Assembly (NCBI GenBank): GCA_963924555.1
Contig: OZ004595.1
Coordinates: forward strand, 2,604,001-2,668,000
Reading direction: 5' to 3'
Length of the DNA: 64,000 bases
DNA from: Crambe crambe
Lineage: Eukaryota > Porifera > Demospongiae > Poecilosclerida > Crambeidae
The notes below the pieces were generated by a model. It saw nothing but the letters and a program-made list of their open reading frames with translations, did not search any database and was not told the origin of the DNA. Both the position numbers and the translations under genes were made by a program. How positions within the stretch are numbered: position 1 is the stretch's first letter; the number at the start of each line of letters is the position of its first letter. Positions 26,674-52,900 of this stretch are shown piece after piece.

Positions 26674-28429
26674 CTACATATGCCGATAAGAACACCCATC
26701 ATCATTCATATGATTTGGTACATGATTCAAAGGGGGGGGGGGGGGGGGGGGGTTAAGAGATGACAATACAGAGATAATATGATAGTGACATGTATTTGCT
26801 CCAGCATTGTCATGGGTAAGAGCAGTTAACCTACATGTAATACAATCCGGGGGGGGGGGGGGGGGGGGGAAGAGAGATGTTAACATGTAAACATAAACAC
26901 AGCAAAAAGGGAATATGTGGTGGTCAAAAGAATTCTCCTGATCAGAGAGGTGTCCTGATCAGAGAGGTGTCATGTACAGAATTGTTTTGATCAGTATTAT
27001 CATCAGGGGTCACTTAGTCTTGTCAGAATCCATAATTGAGGGCTTTCCCTTCAATATGTATGTAGGCTCTGTAGTCTATTTTTATGTCCACTCGATTCAA
27101 TTCTCAAAGAGTGGGTGATCAGTTCTCTGCCGGCGTTTTATATGCTAAATTTGGTCAGTAATTAATCATGTATTATAGTGAACGACAAATGGATATATGA
27201 GACTATCCATCAAAGTCTTCAATAGGACCCCATCATTTGTTGAGGTATGAAGTTCCAGCACTAATGACTTTGTTGATACTGATGTACGTAAGTTATACTC
27301 TTGCTTCAAACAGTCACTGAAACAAGATGGATGATTTGTCCCAATTATGCATGCCTAACTCCAATAACTTCAGCTCTCTATTTAGCTGGGGGGAAAAAGT
27401 AGGAGCTCATATTAAAAATTTAGTACTGAAGCAGCTGCTATTAAGGTACGTAGGGGGCATGATATTAGACAGAATGTTGATAACATCAATTCTTTTCCTC
27501 CCAACCCTTAAAATATGGCACTGATAACCACAGCGGCATTCAGTACACCCAGGAAGTGTTAAGTCACTCAAACAGGATAATTATTGTGAAGATGATTCCG
27601 ATAACAAAGAGAAAATGGCTGGCACACGAGACATAATAGTTTTTATGAAAAGTGCAAGCTGCAGCAGTCCACTAAAAGGAGATGAACACCATTGAACAGA
27701 CAACAATGGAGAGACTGGCATGCGGCCACATGAAAGTACAAGCACTTAATAACCTAATAAAGGCAGACTCTATTAAGATAGCCTGTGGAGATAGTCCAAC
27801 CAGAGCTTGAAATAAGACACTTAATTTGATTGGTCATAATAAAGATTTGGTCGAACTTGTAATACTTAAAATACTGCAATCTGATTGGCCATTTCCAAGA
27901 AATGGAAATGATCGGTGACCAGTAGCTCTGAAACACACAATGGAAATTTGGGATAGTTTCATCCAAGATGTATGCTTGAGAAACTGCTAATTTAACTAAG
28001 CTAATTAAAAATGGATAATGTTCCTGGGACTGTCACATCGATATGGAATATATAATAATACATTGAAGTTGCACAAACACAGACATTTTTTGGATCTGTG
28101 CAAATTAGGGAGGTGTTTGTATATACGTGCGTAGCTAAGTATGTCATGGGTGAATCAATACACATCTCACCCACCGCACACCTCATTGAATACCCACCTC
28201 TACCTCATTGAATACCTGCCTCACTGAATACCCACCTCATTGAATACCCACCACCCCACTGAATACCCACACAAAAGACTTCCACTGCATATAGTGAACG
28301 TATGTAGGACTGAGAAGTATGAATGGAAATAATCATAATAAACTCTGCTACACTATTTGCATTCCCTTGTATATCTCTTCTAATTCTTCACCAAAATTTC
28401 ATTGAGCTGGTTTTTTGAAATTTGAAAAA

Positions 28430-28605
28430 AAAAATTGTACTGCAAATTTTTCGTGGGTCAAAATTTCCGTGGTTTTGCAAATATTGATGTGTGAACCATA
28501 TAAATTCCCGTATCATTTTTTCAAAACCACAAAATCCACGAAATATTTTACCCACGAAAATATCACAAAATCCACGAAATATTTTACCCACGAAAATATC
28601 ACGCC
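28430..28605. repeat. Inverted repeat around TCGTGGGTAAAAT
   Basis: TTTTTCGTGGGTCAAAATTT on the left pairs with AAATATTTTACCCACGAAAA on the right. The right arm is itself duplicated (two copies of CACGAAATATTTTACCCACG). A related stretch lies at 24690-24790. Confidence 0.6.
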
Positions 28606-29633
28606 ATATGAAGGCATCAAGTAATTAAAGTGTCCTCAAATTGTACTCCCTCCCCTTTCCAAATTTAACCTGTACAGGATTGGTCAACACTTAGCCTCGT
28701 ACCCAGGCCTTGGGGGTGAGGCTAGGTCAACAGTGGTCTCTGAGGAATTCAACATCCCAAGCAAAAACTGAATCCCAACCTACCCTGTTAATTACTGCCT
28801 GCTAATCCAATCAGAGCTGCAGGCATGCATTCTGCAGTTCAACTGGAGGGCACGGTCATGTGTTTACTCCGTGGGGGCTTATTGTTAGGTATGGTTTCCA
28901 TGGACAAATACAGCAGTTAACCAATGTGATTATAGCCCGAGGGTAAAATTGGATTATAATGTGTCATCCTTTCATATCATAAGTTGCAAAGAATAATTTG
29001 GTAGTGCACGAAATAGGAAAATGAGCAGTGACTAACAGTTCCCTGTATCTCCAAATGGAATTACTGGGAAGCATACTACTTGTCCCCTTCATTTCTTGGT
29101 CTGATGCAGAAGGTGTCCTCCCATTTTGTGGAGCTGAACTGAGTGGAGTTTGTATGCACTTACGTAATCTACATTAGGGTTCTGGGTCATCTGTGCACAT
29201 GAGGTATGATAAAGCTTTAGCTTGATATCAGTTTTAATTAAGTAGATCCTAGGATTAATGTTTCTATTGTTAGATGGATTAGCAATCTATGTACATCTAA
29301 GTCATGAAATGTACGTAATTCAGGTCACAAGTATACAGTGGAACCTTAACCTTTATGAAAGAGACACCATTCTGTGGTCTCATTGCAATAGCAAGATATC
29401 ACCACTGAAATGAGAACAACCTCTCTGATCAGGACACTTTTAAAAATCTCAATGCAGAGCTAAGCTAGAAATAACCAGTAATTGGTTCCATTTCTGAGTC
29501 ACAAGTCATTCAGAATTCAATATCATAGGGTACTGGATGTTGGACTACCATTTCTGCTCACATGACCTCTTATTTCGATCTCTGTACATACACATACATA
29601 CAAACACATGCAAACACACACACACATACATAC

Positions 29634-29745
29634 CTTGCATTTGCAAACCTCCTTGTAGCTTTATGGACTGGGCGAGCGGTGCAGGGAGAAACTGGGACAT
29701 AACTGCACTATAACAATGAAGTGGTGATGATTTCATTGCGTACAT
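29634..29745 (-). CDS. Candidate first coding exon, unassigned
   Basis: An open frame from ATG at 29745 to a consensus donor (GCAAG|GTATGT) ends ...SIKLQGGLQMQ in phase 1, the phase needed by 26673. A later in-frame Met gives MSQFLPAPLAQ. I recognise no family. It is listed because two phase-compatible exons with good splice sites lie upstream of CSL on the same strand. Confidence 0.3.
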
Positions 29746-29757
29746 GTTTTGTACATG

Positions 29758-29913
29758 TGACAGTCGAGGGTAGAAATCAAACTTTATTCACGCTTTCTAC
29801 TTTTGAAAAAAAAAGTTCGAAAGGCAGAAAATTGTATTGTAAAGCATCAGTCATGACAAAAGGAAACTTTGACTAAAACGTGAATAAAGTTTGATTTCTA
29901 CCCTCGACTGTCA
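29758..29913. mobile_element. Fold-back element, 156 bp
   Basis: The left arm TGACAGTCGAGGGTAGAAAT and onward and the right arm ending TACCCTCGACTGTCA match perfectly over about 34 bp. The loop is AT-rich and non-coding. This is a MITE-like hairpin. Confidence 0.65.
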
Positions 29914-30477
29914 CACATGCTGTGGTACTCTGTTCTATGTACATAGACAATGATGCAAGCATGCAACATGCATATTACATGGAATGTATCTTACAAAGAA
30001 CGGATAGGTATAGTATACAGGGACATTTTTGTGATCATGTACCAAAATTTGCCATCATAGACAAACTGCTGAATGATCACTTCTGAATGATGATAACATA
30101 GTAACTTTTCTGCTAAAAGCACTGTGTACTCATCTTTCTTAACTCAAGATTAATAATTATACCTACGATCACACACTTATGCCTACTGGATAGTCTAGAT
30201 CTAGCTACCCTAGAGCCATAAATAAACAACTTACAGTTTTAGCCAGTCTCGCACAGCACTATCGGTGAGGGTGACACCTCAGATTCTCACGGCGGTTTGA
30301 CTTCCAATCAAACTTTATTACAGGAAAGCTTATCCCGATCTTCTCTCTGTGAACATTTGGCAGAGTTTTCTGAAGGGAAGTTCTCACTTTGTTGCGGTAC
30401 ATAAGATAGACACCCGTGGGATACGCCCCTTCCTGTCACTTATGAATTCTTTTGAGCCCGCTCTGCGCGGGAAATGG

Positions 30478-30490
30478 AGGTCAAAGGTCA
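30478..30490 (+). promoter_or_regulatory. Perfect DR1 nuclear-receptor motif
   Basis: AGGTCA-A-AGGTCA, the consensus for RXR/HNF4-type (NR2) receptors. It lies about 280 bp beyond the stop codon of the sorting nexin gene and upstream of the candidate minus-strand exons, in locally more GC-rich sequence. Function is inferred only from the motif. Confidence 0.35.
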
Positions 30491-30764
30491 AGGTAATGCT
30501 GGACAGCCTTTATAATTTTTTTTCACAAAAAAAAAAAAAATTAAGCTAGCTAGAAAATTCTTACAGCAAGGAAACAGATGCAACACAACACAATAATAAG
30601 TATAACAATAATTTGGCAGTTTATAGAAATGTGAGGTCTTGCATAGCTCAGAATACTTGAAAAAATTTGTGTCTTTTTTTCTCTCTTTTTGCTTGGACAT
30701 AACTTATAACATGTGAATTATTATGTGTATGCACGCTCATTGTTAGTATTATGTGTTATTATGC

Positions 30765-44965
<14,201 letters not shown>

Positions 44966-46903
44966 ATTGCGTCTCTGTTTGTGTAAAGATCTTCAAAGTG
45001 GCAGCTACGGCAACACAGTCAATTCAGGAAGAATGTCGCCGATACCGATTGGGTGTGGTCGGTTTACATGGTTTCATTGTTATCTCTAATTTTATTAAAC
45101 GTGACGTCATAACCCAAGTGATTTCGTATAAATATATAGATCTATCTTCCACGTGAAAATCACATGACGATTATTACTATACTGCCCCCTAGAGTGCTGA
45201 CTAAGCAAATACAAGATTTTTGGATGGCTTTCTTGCAGAGTAAGAAGTGAGATTTACAGTATTTTGTCACCAGTGGTTCATCTGCTGACTGAGATCTCGG
45301 TGCAGCTTAAGCTGAAACTAAGGTAGGCTACGTTGATCTAGCTACCTGCTATTCTAGGTTGCTACATTGGTAGCTACATGAAAATCAGCCCTCATCATGA
45401 GTCTACTTGGTGTGATTGATTAAGTGGTTGATTGCTGGCATAGGAAACTAAACTATGATTCTTATGGAACACTATGCAGCAATCAATAAGGTACTATGTC
45501 ATTCAGGAGGGACATGTTAACTTAATCTTGCAAGCCTGACGTCGACATGTCGGGCTTGTGAGACTAGGACATGGTGGAGTCAATAAACTGTTTTGTTAGT
45601 TATAAATTTGAGAATGAACTCTAGACATTAAAGATGAACATCTTTAAAAAGAAACTGTGAATATCAAATACCTTGTTCCCAGGATGACTGCCAAATACAT
45701 ACACAAGCTTAGCTTGTCTACATGTACAATGCAATTCTCGCTAGTCACCTGACTCAATTTGAGCTTTGAAAAAATTATGTAGTCTCGATTTCATATGGCA
45801 ATATCAGTTAAATCTTAACAGCATGCAACACACAGAGACCATTATAGAGACAGGTTCCATGAAGGCTCCAACCATCATAGACTTACATATGTACTTAGTT
45901 GGCAAAATACACTTGGAATTTAGATGAACATTATGTCAATGACAAATCAAAATTTCAAAAGAGTCAATGCACATGAAATACAGAAATACATGCCCCCCTC
46001 CCCTTTGATTTGCAGTCCCAAGTTTTTATGTAATCAGGAAACTTAGATGTCATCTGCTGCTAGTGCTGCAATGCAACAGACCTTTTCCACACACATGAAG
46101 CTCTTGACTGCAGATGTAATGAAACTGACTGTACTTAAATCTCATTACTATTACTAGTGCTGTACAATAGTAGACCCTTTACACAAAGCTCTTGACTGCA
46201 GAGTGATGTGATGAAAATGGCTGTACTCCATCTTCACAGTAGAACCAAAACCTTTACCACACATAACTAACTCGCTCACTGGCTCTCTCTCTCTCTCTCT
46301 AGATCGAAAGGTAGTGAAATTAACTATGTACTCGTGTGTGTGTGTGGTGCTTCAATCCCTTGGAAACCATACATCATTAGGAAAACCCTGACTTGAATTC
46401 CTGTAGGCATAATTATTGTGTACAGCACATGTTCTGTTCCCTTTATCGGGCTCTGTGTTTCTGGAAGCATATTAAATGAGATATTTCCTATTGTTCTGAT
46501 ACAATGAGATGTGAACAGGAGCAAGAAATATGTTCTTGCATATGATACCTTCAAAAAGATGTGTAAAAGGTGATTCTCATAAAACAACAACAACAACAGC
46601 AACAACAATAACAAAAAAAACAACAAACAGGCCATGTCCTGGAAGGTAGGTAAGCAATTGCAAACATGTGCACACTTGAATGAAATGTAAGCAGAACTAT
46701 AAGGTTTGGTTTGAGAGACACTGCTCTCAATCACCAGGTTTCTTAGCTGTCTGACAAAGATTACTATAATGGAAACATGAAAATCATGGACTCTAGCTAT
46801 GTTTGTACTATTGATCGATTGATATACTTGTTTCCAGGATCTGGATTGAAGAGTGTGTGTTGGAGAGTCCAAAAGTGCATGGTCAGCACTTTCTTTTGTA
46901 ACC
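44966..46903. promoter_or_regulatory. Head-to-head intergenic region (sorting nexin / TBC1D)
   Basis: About 1.9 kb separates the two start codons. On the sorting nexin side there is a CCAAT box (ATTGG at 45048-45052) about 85 bp upstream of the ATG, a perfect CRE TGACGTCA at 45102-45109, TATAAATATA at 45128-45137 and a CACGTG E-box at 45150-45155. No comparable cluster was found close to the TBC1D start at 46904. A shared bidirectional promoter, with a 5' untranslated exon for TBC1D, is plausible but inferred. Confidence 0.45.
45102..45109. promoter_or_regulatory. Palindromic CRE/ATF site TGACGTCA
   Basis: Exact consensus, about 140 bp upstream of the sorting nexin start codon and 50 bp from a CCAAT box, a spacing usual for CREB/ATF promoters. 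Confidence 0.5.
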
Positions 46904-49900
46904 ATGGTTTGGGTGAAGCCCCAGGAACTGTTGTTGACCAACACCATACTATGGTGAGTTTTCTGTCTGATCATGTCTCGCTGAAACAGAGATCACTGTT
47001 ACTACTCCCGACTTCACTTGCCTGAACATTGTGTGGCTATATTACTTCCACAACCCAAAATTCACCACACAATCATCCTGGTTCCATGGACCAATATGAT
47101 TATCCTCACTTGAATATAATGACATAATACTGAAAATATACAGTGATGCACTGGGGATGCCACAGTGATGCACTGGGAATGCCCCTAGCTCTTTCCTTTC
47201 AAATTGATGTGAATATGCATAATCGTAAAACACAAAACTCAAGAGAGTATGTGGTGGTTGAAGACCAATCTCTGATTCGATTATTCCTCGTAGGTACACA
47301 TGCCCTTTAATTGGACTAGATTGACCTTCAGAGCAAATTAATGCTGGTTCTGAGGATAGCGTAACCACATTACCATTATCCACGCAGGGTGAATGAAAAA
47401 GTGAACCCTTTCTTCTGCCTCCAAAAGAGGCGTGGTCATGGAGATGGGCGTGGTATTGCTGCTATGGTGATTGGGACGTTTGATAACATCCGTGATAGCC
47501 GCCCTCAACCTTATCGCATTCTTCTTCAAACGGTATGTAATGGTCTTTATCTCATGCATACAGTCCCCCTGGAATTTAGCCGGACAAAATCTTAAACTAG
47601 TTTCATTAGGGGTTTTTCATTGCAATTCTCAACTCTCCAGCAATAATATATCAGGGTAACTCTCAGCATCTCAAGCCAGGAGGGGGTATTACTTACACAT
47701 GTTGGTAGGTAGATAGTAGATCAGCACTTTAATATCAGTTTTGATGTTGTAAATGCCTATGTACATATGTCTCTAGGTTACCAAGGTGTTCTATTTACAT
47801 ACCATGTGAGGGTTTGTACCTGACCCAGAGGTTGTGTAAATTGCATGATAGAGAATTCAAACACCAAGTTGTGATCACTGACTCATGGACACGTGTTCAT
47901 ACTAAACTACTTTTGATTTAAATCGGAAATTCTCTTTCAAGATGACATTTGAAAGCAAACATGATACTTAGCCTACGTAATTCCTGATAAGGGGATGCAG
48001 TGAAGTTCTCATTGATATTTAGACGTCTGAAAAATTCATGCATTTCAGGGAGAGAAATTTCACTGTATGAGTGACATAGTTAGTTTGGGTACACATGTAC
48101 AGCGTTTCATTCCAAAATTTACCAGTTCATCTAAATACATTATGTTCCTTCAGTCTTTAGAATTATGTGCATAATGTTATATGTTTGCTGTTATTACATA
48201 CAGAGTAGTTCAGACTTCAGTTACATGGTGGCAGTGGCCAACACTCAGGAAGAGATCCGTGAGGATTGGAAGTGGCTATGCGACATACTTGTCCCTACAT
48301 TAGGTAAAGTATCTCCAAAACCAAAATACTGCGTAGAATGGTGATATCATCATGGCCATAGGCTGGCTATTCTTTTAGTCCAATATTTATATGCATATGA
48401 AACTCATGAGTACTGATCTTGTAGGGAGAATGACATGACAGAAATTAACTTTATGCTCTCCAAAACCAAAATACTGCGTAGAATGGTGATATCATCATGG
48501 CCATAGGCTAGCTATTCTTTTGGTCCAATATTTATATGCATATGAAACTCATAAGTACTAATCTTGATATTTGGTGTAGGGAGAACAGAATGACATGACA
48601 GAAATTAACTTTATGCTTGAGTAATACTTCATTGTTCTAGTGGTCATGTTCTGATCAAAAGCTAAGCTGTAACAATGAAAATAGACTGACATGAAATTGC
48701 AAACACTTATTCTTACTCCCAATTTGGTAGTGTGTCATATACCTACGTCATAAATGAAGCAAAGTGCTTGTTCCTTCTGCATGCAGAAACCTTTGATGAC
48801 AACCTTCAGGCAATGGATTTTGCCCAGGCTAAGATCCACAGTCTTGTCACTGTTGCCGATGAGGAAAACAATGGCAGTAAGGGTGGAGCTGGGTTCGCCA
48901 ACGACCCCGAGAGGATGAGGTTCAAGGAGGTGGAGTCCAGATTCCTCAGCCAGTTCACCATGCCAGAACAGGAGAAACTCGTCAACTGTGAGTCACATAC
49001 TTTCATAGTTTAAATAAAAGTGGAAATGAAATATGTATGTATGCATGGAGTCAATGCAACTGCATTTACGTATGTATGTATGACTGTATATCTTTCAGAC
49101 TTGAGGCAGTTCCTAGACTCTATCCTGTACTGATTGGATCGATAGTCCTCCTTTATGCTGTTTGAGACTGAGGCTATTAACCCCATAAGCAACTCAATAG
49201 TCCTCGAGACTGAGGCAATATAATTATAGCCCCATATGCTTAGAGGCCAGCATGTGCATATTGACCCCATAAGCAATACTCAATAGTCCTTGAGACTGAG
49301 GCTATATATTGTCCCATAAGAAATACTTTAGGCTGCTTAGAGCAAGCTAGCATATGCATAGACTATGGCTATCAAACAATACTCAATAGTCTAAGCACCA
49401 CATTGTGCATACATTTTGTGGTCATTCGGAGAGTATATGAAGCGTTTGGTACATATGTACACATCACATACGTAGGGAGGGGGTGGGGGTAAGTAAAAAG
49501 GGTGATCTGGAGAGGAGAGTGTTCTAGTTCTAGTCTTTGCTGCAGTCCTTGATTTCTCCACTGCCCCCTGACCCTTCTCTCTCTCTACCCTCTGTTCCTC
49601 CCTTCTCCCCACTCCCTGATCTCCCCCTTCTCTCCACCTTCTGCCCCCCCCCACCCCACCCTCCTGATCTCACCCTTCTCTCCACCTTCTGTCCTCCCCT
49701 CCTTCCCACCCCCTGATGATCTCCACTGATTGTTCTTCCCCAGATTACTCGTGTAGCTACTGGAAGAATTCCATTCCTCGACAGGGCTGGATGTATCTCT
49801 CTGTCAACCATCTTTGCTTCTATTCCTTCATCATGGGCTCAGAGAGAATGGCCGTCATCAGATGGAGCAACGTCACTGTAAGTAAGATAAGAATACAAGA

Positions 49901-52900
49901 TACCTATAGTTGTAGTGCCCCCACCCCACTAAATTGATAAGAGGAGTGCAATGGACTTTGTACTTTTATGACAGCCAAAACTTTTAGCAGTGTGCACCCA
50001 CTCTTGGGTTTGTATTGAGAAAGTATATGTGCTTCCATCATGGTGCACGGTCTTCTTTGTGAATTATGCAGCATCTTTCCTTGGAGACAGGTAGACTTGG
50101 ACTTGGGATCTTGGTGTGCACAGGTCGCAATAAAGGCAAGGAAGAGACTTACAAAGAACACCACTTCTCCGCCTTCATCAACTGTAAGGAAACTTTCAAA
50201 CTCATGGAGCAACTCACCAAGATAGCCATCAAAGAGTAAGCATGTCATACGCAACCTGCTGTACCATTTCCTATGACATAAATTGTTTGGATATCCCATC
50301 TTTAACCTTTTTACAAGTGTGCAGTAGATTACAATGGACAGCATTCAGGGTTTCATACAGGAAATTTGGATAGAGGGGGGATGTAGGTGTGCTTGTGTGA
50401 GGGGAAAAAATGTATAGAGACATTCAGTAATAATTGGTTTAGGGGGAATTCAATCAGAGGGTAGATCTCCCCCTTTCCCCCTCCGCTATATGAAACCCTG
50501 AACATGTTTGCCAAAACCTAACTCTTGTGCATAGCAGAACAAAAGCAGACCCTGCATTTAACATGAATCAAACTCTTATTTGAATAAAACAGACCCTTGA
50601 ACTAAACTCTTATCGTACATACGTACACAAAACAGACACAAACCATTGAACAAAAAGAAGCCCTGCGTTGCGTACAGTTGTGAAGTAACTCCTTGTTGTT
50701 ATTGTTTGTTTCAATTGCAGGGTGTTGCTAGGCACATGCAGTGTCCAGGAAGACCACCACTCACTTCTGTCTGACTTGAGAGCAGCCTCTGAGGCAAAGT
50801 CCGCACTCAGCAAGATCCTGGATGCAAGAAGTCTCACTGAACAATACAGGTCAATTGTGTTCATTTCATTATAACTCAATTCTTAACCAAAATTAATTTC
50901 AAATTCCAAAAGAAAAAAACAAGAAACAAACCAGCTCATAGAGTGGGTGCCGTGTTTTAAATTTGGCAGGGATGAAAATAGGCGTCTGACATCTTACATT
51001 ATTTTGCCGATCGAAAGTAATCAATGTCCTATCAAAAGGCTCTGTTGTCAGGACAAATTAATGTCAGAACAGAGAAAGGGTGACTTTGTCACAAATCAAG
51101 TGGTTATGTCAGACCAAAAAATCAATAATTGCCGAGGAAATGATCTGTAGGGTGGCATACTGCCTTAAAAATGTTTCATCCCTGAAATTGAGAAAATTAG
51201 CGAATGATGAAAGTGAATGCAAGATAAGACTTCAGTGTGTATATGCTTACCTCTTAATCTCAATCCTTAATCAAAAAACCTGAGCCTTAACATACCCCCT
51301 TGATCAAGCAGGTATAATACATACTCTTTAATTAGATGTCCCTTAATGAAGCAAAATTAATCATGTATCCCTTAATTCTCCCTATAATAGGTACACCACC
51401 TTTAGTTAATAATTAATGTACTCTACCACCCATTCATGTAAAGCAGTAGGTATGTAGGTCAATAATGCAACAATAGTCTTTTTTTCACTGTTATTGTTCA
51501 GGTCTCAATTTCGTCTTCCTTCCTCTGAGACGCTGGACGGCTACTGCGAGTGCACCATGTGGAATCCATCCTCCAAGTCGCCCATCATGGGGAAGATGTA
51601 CTGTTCCCCAAACTACATCTGCTTTGCAAGCAAGGTACGTATGTGTGTATGTATGTATGTATGTATGTATGTATGTATGTATGTATGTATGTATGATCTG
51701 TGGAGTCATTGGCAGTGAGTGGTTTGCACTTTTGGGCTTGTAAGTGGGAGACTGTGAGTTCGAGTCCCACCAGTGATATATGGTGTTTATCCATCCTCCT
51801 TTTCACCAGCATTAATTTGCTGTGAATATCCACCTAACGCCATGCCACCCAGAGGTATTAGAAGCAAGATTCAATTGGTCAGGCCCGAATTTGAAATGTA
51901 ATCCCACAGACCACTGAAGCTCTATATTTTGAGCATCTTTCTTTTGTTTTTGATTGATAGCTACTTAATAATAACTTTGTTTTTCCCAAAATATTGATCA
52001 GGCCTGGGCCTGACTGGCCTGACCTGTTCCACCACCCATGCCACCAGTCCACCCAGCTGAAAATGGGTACCTGGAATTTCCAGGGTGCAAATCAAACTGG
52101 TGGCTATCTCTCCAATATCAGTTGTGGTCCAGGTGGGACTTCGGGTGCCCACACCACTTGCTGAGAAGAGGTAGTCACGATGCAAAGCCGTTTTTCCAGT
52201 AATCCTCCCTCCCCTCCCTCCTCAAGAATTCACACTAACTTAAAGATGAAACTTTATCAGCCTGACACATTTTCCAATCAATTACATAGTAATTTTGCCC
52301 AGTCATTTTTAGCTTTTAGCATACAGGATTAGGTTTCATTTATTGTTATTTTTGTTGTTGTTGTGGTTGTTGTTGTTTATTTTGGTATACATATGTGCTG
52401 CACTGTTTCTAGATAGTGGATGTTGTTTGGATGGTGATCCCCATGAGGGACGTCCTAGGAGTGGAACGTCTTAACCAACCCAACACCCTTCCCAACGGCA
52501 TCCTCATCAACACTCGCTCTCTTAACAACACCATCATATTTGCCAACCTTGACGACAGGGAACACACCATGGCTACCATAACCTCTTTCTTGGAACAAAA
52601 CTCATCTCAGTCGATGTACGTATCACAAGCTCTGACCTTTTGACCTTTTGAACTTGATCGTACAGTTTACCCTTTTCGTATAAGCACTTGTTATTAGAGC
52701 ATCCCTCTAAATTATATGGAAGTAATCACTGAGTTTACAGGAGATAAAAAGGGAGAAAAAATGTTAAACTGTATTTGTAGGTAGGATAAAATTCATGTCC
52801 CAAATTGCTTTACCCCTTAAATAATGTATCAAAAGATTTCCTGGACTCGGAAGTTTGAAAAGATCATCTACGTAATTAAAGGTTTTGATAGACTCAAGGT

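Noticed and set aside
46324-46974. Minus-strand open frame of 216 residues
   Set aside because: It contains a (GTT)n-derived poly-leucine and has no recognisable motif. It overlaps the TBC1D start exon on the other strand, so it is best explained as chance.
50040-50225. Plus-strand frame [11 protein letters not shown] as TBC1D exon
   Set aside because: The neighbouring frame from acceptor 50072 keeps phase with both flanking exons and gives the conserved GRAM sequence [10 protein letters not shown].
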